Source of the DNA: Hypomesus transpacificus
Lineage: Eukaryota > Chordata > Actinopteri > Osmeriformes > Osmeridae
Assembly: GCF_021917145.1 (NCBI RefSeq)
Contig: NC_061067.1
Span: 1,662,596-1,726,595, forward strand
Length of the DNA stretch: 64,000 bases
Direction: 5' to 3'
The notes under the pieces are model-generated. The model was not told where the DNA came from. It worked only from the letters and a program-made list of their open reading frames with translations, and searched no databases. The translations under genes were made by a program, and so were the position numbers. Of this stretch, positions 1 to 13,202 are shown piece by piece; the stretch's first letter is position 1, and each line of letters starts with the position of its first letter.

Positions 1-3000
1 CCCCCTCTCCCACACACACGCGCACGCACACACAAATCTCACTCTCCTCAGGGTTGGATTGCTGGTAAAATCACATTCTTACCTTAAAGACTGTGGTGGA
101 CTAGTTGTGTTTAGGTAGGCTACGGGCAGTGAGGTTGTGTCATTAAAATGCTCTCCTACAAGAGAACGAGCATGTCCCAATATAACTCATTGCCATAGAA
201 ATGACCGGTTTGAAAAAAGAGATGAGAAATGTTAGTCGACAATAGACGGCTGCTGTAAGAGTTAAAGTACTATTTGAATAACGTTTAGGCTCTGGCAAGC
301 GCAGCACCCCCCTATGTAATTGAAAAATCCTCCAAAACATAAGTGTTAGTATTAAATTATTAAGCCATTGTTGACGGATATCCGTTTTGCGGTTCTGTTT
401 CCACATGTGGGAAAAACAAGACTGTTTTGACTTTTAAATAGAAGATTAGGTTTGTTTACAGTCCGTTTAAAGCATGTTATCTGGTTATTTGACCCATACG
501 AGTAGGATTCGGAGAAATTGATTATGATCAGCGGCCATTAACATGAAATGGGCTGTAACTTCTATTTACACCGATAAAAAATATCTTCCTAAATGGTTTA
601 GAACAGGAAAAACCTTCAACAACAAAAGTAGCCTTCAAGCAAACCGGAAGAAAGAGGAACACTTGTCCAATTGTTCTGCTATTGTTTTGCAGGAGAACAC
701 TGATGTGTTTAAGAATGTGCGTGTGTGTTTGCGAGTGTGTGTGTGAGAGAGTAAGAGAGAGGGAGGCGAGAGAGAGGGTGTGTGTGTGTGTGTGAGAGAA
801 ACAGAGGGAGGGGAGAGAAAGAGTGTGTGTGAGTGTGTCTCTTACCTCAACCTCGCGTTTTTTCTGTCCATCACTTTTGCACAGCTATCTTTGCCATAAA
901 TCCAACAATCTGGCCGCGGAAGTTAACGTGCGCTTTGGGAAATAAACGATTTTCAGGTTACGGTGTTTCCCATTGCCTACGACTAACATACTCTGAGCAC
1001 GCGCTAGTCCCTGCTATGGGGACCCTGCGGGACACCCGGTCTCCCCCTTAGCCTCGTGCAGAATTCTCTGTGTATAAAGCGAGAGAAGAGACAAGGTTTT
1101 CACAGTTGACTTTAGGTGGATCAACAATCCCGCGTGGATTTAACTCTCCCTTAACATAAACTTTTTTATAAGACAGAAATATTGGATATAGTTCTATTCC
1201 ATTATGTTAAAGTAATAAAAGCCTTGGGAATTGAACAATTCCCAACTTTGGTAGTTAGCTAAGCTAGGCCTTTTGTATTAATTTTGTGTTCAACTTTAGG
1301 CCTGCATTAGTTGGTAAAAGTTAAGTTAGTTATGATACTGTGTGTGTGTGTGTGTGTGTGTGGGGGCGTGTGTGTATTGCGTGCGTGCGTGTAAAAAACA
1401 AAACAACGCTCACAAAAAGACATCTTAAAATCATCTTCAATTTCAGGGTTGACTACAAAACTTGATCAAACAAACATATAAATCACCAAGTGTGGTCATA
1501 TATTGACATAATGGCATTGCCTGAAAATCATCACATTGCAGGGTTGATTATAGATTCATCTATTGGGCAAGGGGATTGTGGTATATAGCTAATGTTGTAC
1601 AGTGAGCGTGTGCTTTGGGCCCATTCCTCTTTATTTATACATTTCTAGACTGGGCACACACACAGGAAACATGCAGAGCACACTTCCAAACCCATTATCC
1701 TGGTGAGTGTGAGTAGACTGATGGTCGAAGCTACAACCCACCTGCCTTGGTTACTGGAACGCCAGGCGGCGTGACAGGTCAGACCACAGGCTCCGGACCT
1801 AAAGGGGCTCCCTCAGACCCTCTCTGACAAGGCCAGGAAGCTGCAGCCGGGCAGGGAGAGACCCAGGCTGATCCCCTAGCATGCCCCAGGCTGGAGGGGG
1901 GGCTGCCCTCTCCTCCTCTCTTCTCTCCTCTCTTCTCTCCTCTCCCTTCCTGTTCTCCGTCCTACCAGGAGAAGACATGTTGGCTGCTTTTCATGGTCCC
2001 TGTAGTCGACTCACTCAGACCAGACGGCCTATTAGCTCAGGACAGAACAGGTCAAAGTTGCTGTCCTTCACAGGGATGCCTTTTAGTCCTTTTTCATGAA
2101 GTGTGTTAGAGGGATTGTTGCCTCCTGTATATATTGACAAATAGGCTTAGGAATAGGATGCCTAAAGTTGCATGCTTTTACTGGACTTGCGAACATGCAA
2201 AAGTTAGTGAGCCCTGGGTCAGTGAGGTGCAGGTCTGCTGCCTGCCTGGTGGACAACCAGCAGACGCTGGTGGGGATGGGGCCCAGGCTGGTGGGGATGG
2301 GGCCCAGGCTGGTGTCTGTCCTTGCAGGAGAGGGCCAGACATACAGGGAGGCTGGTGAGCAGGGGGCTGGAGGAAAGAAAGGACGGTCGTTTGCAGTCTC
2401 TTGCGATTATCCTAAGAATTGTTTAAATAAAAATGCATAAAGCATAGTGGTCTTTTGTTCTTCCACGTTCAACGTTCATGAGAGAAATATTCATACAGTG
2501 TGTAACAATACAGACAGTGTCATTTACAACAATAAAATTACTCATAATTTATTACCAAGATCATAATATATATGGTTGATAATGTAAATTACATAACCTA
2601 GGCTATGTACTATTTAGGCTTAATAATAATGTACATATTTGCATAAACAGTGTATATATATATAGGTTGTACAATTATCGTTTATTTGTATTATATTAAA
2701 TTACCAACATAATTGTTACAATTAGTAACAGTATTATTATTACCGTTGGTTTAGATTTTTACTAAAGGCTATTCTATAGGGATGTATATCATTATAGGCG
2801 TATATACATCGTATAGCCTACTAATTATATGTATATGGAGAGAGTTCTGTATGTTTGTTTTTTTACTTGTATTGATCACAGTTTTAACAAAACGTTGCAG
2901 TATCTGAACCCATGAATGCACTGAAAGATGCACGAGTGTACTCCAACAAGTGTGTGCTAACAGCGCGTGTTTTTAATGTCATTATGGAAGACTTAAGGGT

Positions 3001-3203
3001 CCATCCAGGATGCCTATTTTAAAATCCCTTTCCCTCCCCCCGCCAATCCCATCTGAGGCTTGGCCAGACAGGCCTATAGGGAAAGCAATTTATAAACAAA
3101 GTATTGTATGAGCTTAATGTCTACCGGGTATGGAGAAGGGCACCTATATGGCCGCCATGTGGACCCCTCGTCTATCGACAAGCCTCACTCCCACCGGGGC
3201 CCC

Positions 3204-3456
<253 letters not shown>

Positions 3457-3848
3457 TATTGGCTAATCTGTAAAGCTTTCATCGTGACCTGGCGGTGATT
3501 CGCCATATTTCATATTTAACCCACGCGACCCACGATGCTTTCCTCTTCCTAGTCATCTTAGTTCCGGTGTCGTACCGGATAGACTCTTCTCATATCCACA
3601 CAAGCGAAAGGCAAAAATCACGGGTGACATCGAACGATGCTACTGACTAAGTCACTACAACAAGACAACCATCCGATATCATAACATACAAGACACAACC
3701 AACAATAAAAAAAAATATATATATATTTTAAGAGAGGGTGTTGAGTGATAATATTAGGCTACACAGCGTGACGTTTCTTCCTGTCAGTCCTTGTCTCCCT
3801 TCCTCCTTGAGATCCTCTTATGCATAGGCTACAGTCCATGGAGGATTG

Positions 3849-3905
3849 TGTGTGTGTGTGTGTGTGCGCGCGCGCGCGCGAGTGAATGTGTGTGTGTGTG
3901 TATGT
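3849..3905. repeat. (TG)n/(CG)n microsatellite
   Basis: Alternating purine-pyrimidine tract, GT then CG then GT again. Such tracts can form Z-DNA; that is general knowledge, not shown here. Confidence 0.9.
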
Positions 3906-4430
3906 GCGCGAGAGTACAGACTTCTTTTCTGTATTGACTAGGGTATGCAGTCTAGGCCTACACCAATGGTCCCTCACAAAAAAAAGCAACTACATCCAAC
4001 AAAACAACAAACACGAGCTCCAAGCGTGGTGTCGTAAGCAGGCTATACACTGTTTTAACGCTGTAAGCTAATAATTCTTATGAAGTTTACGGCAGAAGGC
4101 CTGGGAACAGCTACCATGACTGCTCACTTTCACAGCACGTGAAAGCACGAGCTTTTCTCTGTCTATTCACCCGTCACGTTGTGTATGTTTTGACATCGTA
4201 AAATACATGGACACCGGGACCTGTAGACTAAAGCTTCAATATTCTGTCGACAACGATTGGGCCATGGTGATAGAATCTATAAGACTTATCTAACGTTAAT
4301 TTTACATGCTTATCAACATTTATGGATAGCTATAGACTCGGCATGTTGACTCCTATAAGAAGCTCCCACAAATGCATTAGCAAAAATTCCTTTACCCTTC
4401 GGTCGTCCACTTAGTATAGCCCACCACATA

Positions 4431-4500
4431 CACACACACACACACACACACACTCACACACAAACACACACAAACACACACACAGATACACGCTCACACA
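4431..4500. repeat. (CA)n microsatellite
   Basis: Interrupted CA dinucleotide tract of about 70 bases. Confidence 0.9.
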
Positions 4501-5629
4501 ACCAAACGCACAATGTTTTGCCTATGCTTTCATCGCTCCAGAAATTATAACAATGTAGACTAAATCAATGGACAGGCTTATTACATAAATTAATCAAATA
4601 AAAAAATAACTGTGTTTATGCAAATAATTTACTTGGGCTAGCCTAGGCTACATGAAGACAGATTTTGGGAGAAGCAAAAATAAAATAAACTCAAACAATA
4701 ATGTGCTTTTTATTCAAGAATTCTTGGAAACAATCGTGCTTTTTCTTTAACATGCAGACAGAAGGCTACATTTTGGGGACATATTCACCAATATTCACTA
4801 TTGGTCCCGTTAACAAAGCTCATAGGCTATAGATGAAAACGTCTAAGCCTATCCCACAGCCCAAGTCATGGAACTATTTTTTCTTAAATCCCATACCAAT
4901 ACTGAAATATGAACAAGTCAATTCGGTATTTTTTACTTAAACAACGGAGGTGGAGGGTACAATAGTAAGGGATGGTAATAAGGGGGGTGGGGGTGGTCAG
5001 TGGGTGGAATATCCATTTTTATTGCATCACCTGTCAGCGTCGTCCAATCGGCTTCCACCGCGAGGGCATTAATTGATGAAGGTGTCCCCGGGTTCTTGTA
5101 CCACCCCTCTGTCATTTTATTTGTGGTTAACCCAGCAGCCAGAATAGCAGCTGCATTTAGTCTCTTATTCTCTCTCTCTCTTTCCCTCCCTCTCTCTCAC
5201 TCTTGCTCGCTCCTGCTCTCTCTACCCCTCTCTCTTCTCTTTTTTTATCCCTCTCGCTGTGAAAGTGGCGTACACCTTCCCTTCGCCCTGCTCTCGGCCA
5301 GAGGGGAGTGGAGCCGGCAGAGGCAGGTAGGGGAGAGCAAACAGACAGCAGCCGGCCTGGTGGACACATCAGGCGCTTGTCTCTACCATGCTGGGTCCGG
5401 ACCACCCTCAAGGCACGGATAGTCGGCTTATGCAAGCCATTCAACACCAACTCCATTTAACTCTACTAATGTCAAAGTTTGGTTCTTCATAACGCAGCGG
5501 CGTGGAGATGTAGGAGACTGTACTACCGACTCATCATGACTTGACAACTACACATGAAGTTTATTCATTTTCTACTAGGAAACTGCCCACCGAGTGAAAT
5601 GCAGGGATTGATACAATAGAGAGAGAAAC

Positions 5630-8086
5630 ATGGGAGACTTGAAGTGTGGTTTTGAGGAAATGCAGGGAGTCAAACTGGGATACCTGCTTATCAAAGGCAA
5701 ACAAATGTTTGCTCTTTCTCAGGTCTTCACTGACCTTCTCAAGAATATTCCTCGGACCACTGTTCACAAGCGGATGGACCATTTAAACGTGAAAAAGCAT
5801 CACTGTGATCTGGAGGAACTGCGAAAGCTCAAAGCAATAAATTCTATTGCCTTCCATGCGGCTAAATGCACTCTGATATCGCGGGAGGATGTGGAGGCTC
5901 TCTACTTTTCATGCAAAACAGAGCGCGTGTTAAAATCCAACAAAAGGAAGGTAAAAGGGAGTTCCCCGGGGGATGCGCGAGAGGAATTGCTCCACAAGGA
6001 CACACGCGCCAGGTCATGGAAGGAGAAAGTTTGGTTCAGTTTGCACAGCGTTCCTCAGACGCTGCCCCTTAACAACAAAGCCGGCAGCCGAGAGATCCCT
6101 CAGCTTCCCGACTCCAATCTACCTCAAATTTACAATAAAAAACACAATCAGGAATACTCTTCGGTCTCGGAGTCCGATTACAGACCCTTTAAAAACTATG
6201 AAACAGCTCAAATAACCGGGAATTGTGTTTCATATAACCAGAGACATTCGTTTTTCAGGACGGTAGTGAATCGGCAGCCGGTGTTCTTTCAGTCCGCCAT
6301 TGCTCAGTCTAAGCTCTCGGGCGCAGCTACCGACCTACTTCACAAAAGGAAGAGGAGACGCGAGGAGGGCGGCTGCAGGGACAGCACGAGGCGGTCGTGG
6401 AGTAGGAGCAGACACACACATCAACCCCCGGTCGTCCTTGTGCAGCCAAAGTGCTGCAGCAAGCCAAAAAGACACAATAACGAGAGTTTGGGGGCATTTC
6501 ACCTCGGCCATGAATTTTACCTGAACCACGGGTCTCACCATCAACATCATGGTTTCCAGGAGAGCTGCAGCAGCGACACGGAATCAAGTTCCTATTCGGA
6601 GAGGGTCAACAACGACTCGGATTTCGGGTCGAGTTTGTCCAGTAGTAGCAACTCCGGGACTTCTGATGAAGAGCTGGAGGACAGTCCGTCTGAGAGTTCG
6701 GACATCAGCACGGACGAGGAGAGCTCGTCTCAGTCCGACTCTAGCTCCGTGTCCAGCCTGGTCTCTGTCCAGAGTATCCGTTTCAGACGGGCCAGGTTGG
6801 CTTCTCTCCCCAAAACAAAAACCCTCAACTCTAAAACTTTGGTTCTGCAGCCGACCTTCCACTACAACCAGCAGCTGCCGCCACCCAGGACCCCCGACCA
6901 GGTAGGGAAAGCGGACGCGGACAGGCTAAGGAAACACCAGAGACATGACTCAGTCAATAGGGAAGCTAAGCAAGACACGGTAGTACAGCAAACCCCCAAA
7001 TTTGTGTCTCCTGGACGAGGGAGCCTTTTTACAGAGACCGTTGGGGGGGACATTGCAGACGTGCACTGTGACCCAAAGAGTGCTGGTCCAGTGAAAACAG
7101 GCTTTTACGCACAAGGCCTCTCACCCAGCGCGAGCAGAAGTAAGGTATTTCCCCCATGCAGGACTCCGGGTGCGGCGGGCGGGTGCCCACCTGGACCAGG
7201 GTCACACTGCACTCATCTCAAAGAAACGAAGTTCATCAAATCGACAGACAGCCACTTTTCATTATCCATGAATCTAAAAACAGAGACAAAAACAGGGCCT
7301 TTCTTGAAATTACCATCTCCACTGAAAACCATCAAAACCGAGCCGGAGGAGTCCCTGGTGTGTATGGGGCCCCACTCTGAGAACAGCAAGGCGGCTAAGA
7401 CACTCCCATCAGTCCTGCAGAATGTGAAAATTAAGGTGGAGGAGAGCAGTAAGGAATATGAATACTCAAGCCAGGCATCTAGATTCCAATGCAAAGGAGA
7501 CGAGGCGGATGTCAACAATGCCCGGTACCCCGGCGGTGACATCAAACACGCGGACTATTTCAACTATAAGACTAAAGCCATTGAGAGCTCCGCCGGGGCT
7601 CCAAAGTCTCCTTCCCTTCAGGAATGTAGGAGCACTCAAGACACTCCTTGTCCCGAGGAGGGGGAGTACAAGAATGGCGCAAGGGTCAGGAAAAACTACA
7701 GGACCTTGGTGCTGGGGGAGAAAACAGGGATTTCGAGGACGCAAACTAAACCGAATGCGTCTAAAGTTGACAAGACTCCGTGTTCTCGTCCCGCAGGTAA
7801 AGCGGAGAATTCCGAGGGATGTGCAGAGGAATTAACAGGAGCAAGTAAACGAAAACGTACGTTCAACAATGTAGCGTCATCTCTAAAGAGGTCTTTTAGT
7901 TTCATGGCGAATTTCCCTTCTCCGCCGTCTCTGGTCGTTGGCAGCGACGGGGATTTGAGCCCCGCTTTTTCTTTGAACTCTCTGAGGGACAACTGGCCGC
8001 CCCCGCGCTCACACCCGGTGTGGCACTGGCAGCCCGGTGGCCGGCCCGTGTCTCCCCTACCAGCACCACAATTCAGGAAATGTTAA
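5630..8086 (+). CDS. skida1: SKI/DACH domain-containing protein 1
   Basis: An 818-aa uninterrupted frame. The N-terminal ~105 residues carry the SKI/SNO/DACH fold region with the diagnostic stretches 'LGYLLIKGKQMFALSQVF', 'VHKRMDHLNVKKHHCDLEEL' and 'AAKCTLISREDVEALY', nearly identical to the vertebrate SKIDA1 family. The middle is Ser/Asp/Glu-rich low complexity ('SCSSDTESSSYS', 'DEESSSQSDSSS'). The family-specific C-terminal blocks 'YKNGARVRKNYRTLVLG' and 'FMANFPSPPSLVVGSDGDL' are present, and the protein ends in FRKC. Family members are around 900 aa; this one lacks the long Ala and His runs of the mammalian protein. The first ATG of the frame gives the conserved MGDLK start. The DACH-box fold suggests a nuclear DNA- or protein-binding role, but the molecular function is poorly known. 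The coding region is intronless here; any intron would be in the 5' UTR. Confidence 0.95.
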   Translation: MGDLKCGFEEMQGVKLGYLLIKGKQMFALSQVFTDLLKNIPRTTVHKRMDHLNVKKHHCDLEELRKLKAINSIAFHAAKCTLISREDVEALYFSCKTERVLKSNKRKVKGSSPGDAREELLHKDTRARSWKEKVWFSLHSVPQTLPLNNKAGSREIPQLPDSNLPQIYNKKHNQEYSSVSESDYRPFKNYETAQITGNCVSYNQRHSFFRTVVNRQPVFFQSAIAQSKLSGAATDLLHKRKRRREEGGCRDSTRRSWSRSRHTHQPPVVLVQPKCCSKPKRHNNESLGAFHLGHEFYLNHGSHHQHHGFQESCSSDTESSSYSERVNNDSDFGSSLSSSSNSGTSDEELEDSPSESSDISTDEESSSQSDSSSVSSLVSVQSIRFRRARLASLPKTKTLNSKTLVLQPTFHYNQQLPPPRTPDQVGKADADRLRKHQRHDSVNREAKQDTVVQQTPKFVSPGRGSLFTETVGGDIADVHCDPKSAGPVKTGFYAQGLSPSASRSKVFPPCRTPGAAGGCPPGPGSHCTHLKETKFIKSTDSHFSLSMNLKTETKTGPFLKLPSPLKTIKTEPEESLVCMGPHSENSKAAKTLPSVLQNVKIKVEESSKEYEYSSQASRFQCKGDEADVNNARYPGGDIKHADYFNYKTKAIESSAGAPKSPSLQECRSTQDTPCPEEGEYKNGARVRKNYRTLVLGEKTGISRTQTKPNASKVDKTPCSRPAGKAENSEGCAEELTGASKRKRTFNNVASSLKRSFSFMANFPSPPSLVVGSDGDLSPAFSLNSLRDNWPPPRSHPVWHWQPGGRPVSPLPAPQFRKC

Positions 8087-8619
8087 GGTGTTTGTTTTCT
8101 TCTTACAAATACAGAGTAAAACACCGCGTGCAGGGGAGCCTGTTTAAACGGTCTGCAAAAGTGTTTCAAGAGTCCAAAACAAGCCCGGGGTGCTTAGCGA
8201 CGTGTGTAGCATTTGGGGATTTATTTTCTTCATTGGATGGATTTTAAACTTTCCACGTTTTTGTGAAGTTTGGGTTTTCCTGATGCTCTCTGCAAGCGTG
8301 TAAACCCCAAGCATCTGTCACAACCTCTTGGGTTTATGCTGGGAAACTCAAAATAAGATGTAAAAATAGGCTAGTCCTACACACATTTAGCATTTCAAAA
8401 GGTGTTTTACCTAATTCACGAAACCTATTGTTTCTCACTTGTCTAGCTCGAAACGATGAATTATACAATGATAGGCCTACCTTGGTTTCAGTGAAGTAAA
8501 CATTCATTTATGCTATGTCTGTGAGAGGAAAAGGGTAACCTCTGTCGTAAAAATAACACCCCATGTTGGTATTTAGGCCTGCTCTTGTTCAAACACTAGC
8601 AGAAACGGTTGGTCTCCAC

Positions 8620-8625
8620 AATAAA
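8620..8625 (+). terminator. Candidate polyadenylation signal of skida1
   Basis: An AATAAA hexamer 534 bases after the skida1 stop codon. Its position is plausible for the end of the 3' UTR; no transcript evidence is available and other AT-rich hexamers occur further on. Confidence 0.4.
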
Positions 8626-11600
8626 ACACAATCAGGCTTCGCTACTCAGTGCCTCCCACTTCTTTACATTTCATAGGTCATTTTCCAAAACGTGTGGTTG
8701 TTTTAATGATTTGCAATGATTTTATTTTTTCATGGGAATACCTACTCGCTTAGTTAGGCTACTTCTCAAACAGACGTTAAATCCTTTTTTTTAATGGGAA
8801 TTATTTTGAAGAACCTAATCAAATCAGCCTATGCATGTTGAGGGAATCTGTGGACTGGGATTTGGACGGAGGACCTGCAGAGGCTTCTGAGTGGCTGTGC
8901 TTTCCCCTGTTTTTATTTAGGCTATTAAAAGTATTTCCTGGGGTGCTTCTGTTGGATTGTGCACAGGCAGAACACGCAGCCAAGAGTTTAGAACAGGCCA
9001 GAACACAATGCCTTCATGTGTACCGACAATCAGAGGGACAGGGATAAGCCTCGAACGCCTAAATAGTGAAAACAACGTTCTTGAAACAACTGACTTTTTT
9101 ATAAATCTTAAAAAAAGAAGAATCTGTCCAATGTGTTGGATTGGGATTGGCAAGAGGTCACGCTACTCAGAATACAAACACCAAAACGATGTCTTAATTC
9201 AAACCTTACAGCCTAATGTTATTTAGAAATAGACGAAAGCACAAGTATAGAGGCTCACATGCCTTGCACTTTGATACAGTTCAAGATTTAGTCAGCATAG
9301 GGTGGTTTAAAATGGATGTCTGGGGAGGAAATGTGTGCTAATGTCCACTGAAATATTTCACTTAAAATACTCTGCCGATATGATGTAGTCTATGGGTGAA
9401 ACCAGCTGGCTACGATTGCTATTAAGCTTACGTTTAGTTATTCCTATACTTCATGTAGCCTATCTGCAAGAATACAAAATGGACCAGCACACCTGCATAC
9501 ATACTGAACTGACGAATATTAAAGCAGGGATAACCAATTAGATTACTGTGTAATTGTTTACAACCGGTAGTCTGGCAAAACGTAATAGACTCAAATAAAT
9601 CTTCATCATTTAAAGTAACAAAGTCATGTTTATAAGAAATAGGCTAGCCTAATAGGCATGCCAAATATGGTATTCCCCTTAGTCAAGATTAGACCTATAG
9701 GCTATAGCTAGACTGCGTGTCAGCCTTTTTCCAAGTAGGCTGTAAACCACCACAATAACAAATAGGCCTACGTGTTTTGGAAATGCATACACACGTCCAC
9801 AGCACACTACTTTTGTCGATCCACGTGAACTTTGTAAATATAGCCTTTGAATCGTGGTTGTTAAATGAATGTAGGCCAACCTATAGCTTCGTTTCTACCC
9901 TATTATTCAATATGAAAATGCAGTCGACCAAAACAAAATTTAATAAAAAATAAATAGAAAAGGGGGAAAAACGAAGTTGTAGGCTACCTAAACTGCAGTA
10001 GTTTAGCGTGGACGTGTAGGTTTCTCTCATGCACAGCGCGCTGAAAGCCTTTTCTGTCAGTCACAAAGAGAGGCCCAGCTTTAAGCCTGTCAGATCAAAA
10101 CAAACGCAAAGCCGGTGATGATGTCACGGATCGCCAGAAGTAGGCTATGTAACAGCAAAGACAGCATCCATAAACAAAGAAACCATAGAATTGGTGATTG
10201 TAGAAAATTGTTCGCAAACTCTGTTTTACTCTTTGCTTAGAGTGTGTCTGTGATTGTCTGTATAAATTGCACCTCTTCCCTCTCTCTCTCTCTTTTCTTT
10301 TCTGCGGCCTTAAGTCTATATGTGGCCTACATTCTCCTTTTGAGAGGTTATAGCCGACAGTTCTGGTTGCAAAATGTAAGTATTTTAAACTAGTCCTACA
10401 TTACAATACGAGTTGATGCTTGCATCCTGAATGGCGGTAGGGGGGAAATGGGGGTTGGGGGGATTTCATGCTTTGCACGAGAGAAGCTTTCACCTCCTAA
10501 TCCGCGTGTCAAAAGTGTAGCGCATTCGACGAAGAGGGATTCACAGATCCACGTTCCTCGTGTGTACCACCCGGCTGGACTCGGCAGTTCTCACGCCGAA
10601 TTTCAAAATGCCTCACGAAGGGAAAGGGATGTTGGAAATGGAAGGTTGGGAAGGAGGGGCCTTCCACCATTAAGACAAATAGCTCGCTGACAGTGACGCT
10701 ATCAATGTAAACAATTGCATCGTGTCGCGGCTCCAGGCCCCTCCTCCTCCCCTCCATCTCCTGCTCTTTACCTCCTTCTGCTATAGCTTCTTTTTTTTAT
10801 ACTATACTTGAGGTCAGGGTTTTGACATGAACATTTGAAGTCACTGGTTGTTTATATACAAACTGAATATTTATTTTTGTGAATTTTTTCTTTCTTTTTC
10901 GTATTGTCATTGTTGTATATAGGACAAATGCACTCGAAATGAGAACTTGAATGACGGATTTCTTAAGCACTTTCCCTTTGTTTTGAGTTATGAAGTATTC
11001 ATTAAAGGCGATTGAGTGTGACATACGCTGCGTATTCATTGTGGTAAGGACCATCACACATCATTCATTTTGATGGTGCACTACATGGTTGTGACTGCAA
11101 TGTAAAGGCCCAAACACGAGACCTGTTGACAGAGCATTCATATGGCCTAAAGATCTTTACAAGCGCTAATTCCGTCACACGTTGCCCACACGTTGCGTAC
11201 AAATACAGTATTATCATAGATTCACATTGGTTAAATTCAGTTTCTTAACTGGGGGACAACTGGCAGCGATACCTTCAGATGGGAATATGTAAGGCTACCC
11301 TGTTTGTGATTTAAAAGAGAAATTGTATCTCTTTAGCTCAAGAAGAGATACGTATGAGTAACTCTGGAGAACAGAGTTCAATTTGATAAATGCAAGGACC
11401 CAACTAGACAGTCCTAAACATTTATAGTGAATCGTATTTAAACACGCACTGTGCACACATGTCATTTCCAACCACCGATGACATAATACATTATCAATAA
11501 TGGTAGACTTTGTGGGGTTTCACACGCTATAGACAATGTTAGACCCGGCACATTGTGAAAATATAACCACATCGCAACCACATCATCTGCGTAATGGAAA

Positions 11601-13138
11601 ACCTTTCACCTCCGATCATGGCAGTTCAGGTCCTAATATTAGTAGACATCGCCATATAAGCATACTGCATGTGTGTACCTCTGACTGTTCCCCTTATTGA
11701 TTAATGAGGTTTTCTGGTAGGCTAAAAACCAGAGGTGGGTGTAGGGCCCAGGGCTGACGCAGTGTCAACCAGCTCCTAGTCTCCCCGCAGTAAGGAACAG
11801 GCTAGGTGATAGTGCCGTGGCCACATGCTAATGAGATGTTCCAGAGAAGGCCGATGCGGGGTTAAATTCCGGTGCGGATTGCGAACCAACAGAGTGTAAC
11901 TTCTATAGAATACCGATAGACAGGCTACACAGCGAGGGCCCGAACCAGTTTAATCACAAGTTGGATTAAAGAAAATACTTCGGCAATTTCCTAAAGAGTT
12001 TGGCTATTCAATCAGTCACAATAGCCCCGTGGGCTGACATCACAAGCGAGGCACTTTATACAGTTTTTCCACCACGTCCTTGTTTGGTAAACTTAGTTAG
12101 GATTCATGCTGACTGACACTGTCTGCCTTGGTCAGCACATTGCATTGATCTTTGAGACAATCAAATACGGTGGCGGTAAAAAGCTGTCAGGACATTTTTA
12201 TTTCCAATCTCTCAACAGTGAAGAGGACAGTATTTGCCTCCGTTAGCCTATTGAAAATGTCTTTTTTACAGTCTATAAAAAATCCTATCCATGTTACTAA
12301 TTGGTATAAAACGTATGAATTGGGCTGACAACGACCACTCAAACACTCTTGACCGCAAAACATATTTGATTGTTGAACCTTAAACTAAGTTTTGGCCTAT
12401 GGTTTTAGTAACCAACACACGAGTGCACGTGGACGCGCACGCCCTCAAAACCCACACACAGAAGCGCAAGCATTACACACATGCACGCTCGTGTGATTAC
12501 GGTTTCATTGGTCTTTTATGTGGCACATAACAATGACTAAGTCATGTTCAAGTTGAATGCAATATCATTGCCTTACCAACAAATATAGCTTAGGCCATAT
12601 ATTTATAAAAACACAATGGATTTGAATCTCTGATCGTGTCAATGTGTCATTGAAAAGATAAACCTATTGTCTATAGCCCACCTGTTAACCTGAACCTCCA
12701 TACATATGACTAATGACTAAACTTGGAATTGATGGCCACATTGCAGATTTTTACCAATCTGACGAACAACGCGTTTTGCGTCATTTTATTAATTTTGTAT
12801 TTCTTTATTACTTTGTTTCACGATAAATGCAGTTGCCAGTTATCTAAATGTAATATTCAATTTTTACCTCTCTGCTTATAGACTATGGTAAATTATTTAT
12901 TCATCATGCATTTAATATCTCGTCCATTGCTCAAGTGTTCCCTAAATTGTAAAACATGCTTAAAGTAATATAACTGTTCAAAGACCAATATTAAACGATA
13001 TAGGCTACAGGCACTTTACATTGTATAACTTTACTATCTGTCTATTGACAAAAATTGCGTGTAAAAACATATAAAATAAATAGTTTGGGGATAAATATAA
13101 CTTTACTAATGTAATGGGGTAATCGTATTATACTTTTA

Positions 13139-13202
13139 TGATGGTGTGGGAGAGAGAGACAGGGAGAGAGACAGGGAGAGAGAGAGAAACAAAGAGAGAA
13201 AC
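13139..13202. repeat. GAGA-type microsatellite
   Basis: GA-rich tract with an ACAGGGAGAG sub-repeat. No coding value. Confidence 0.8.
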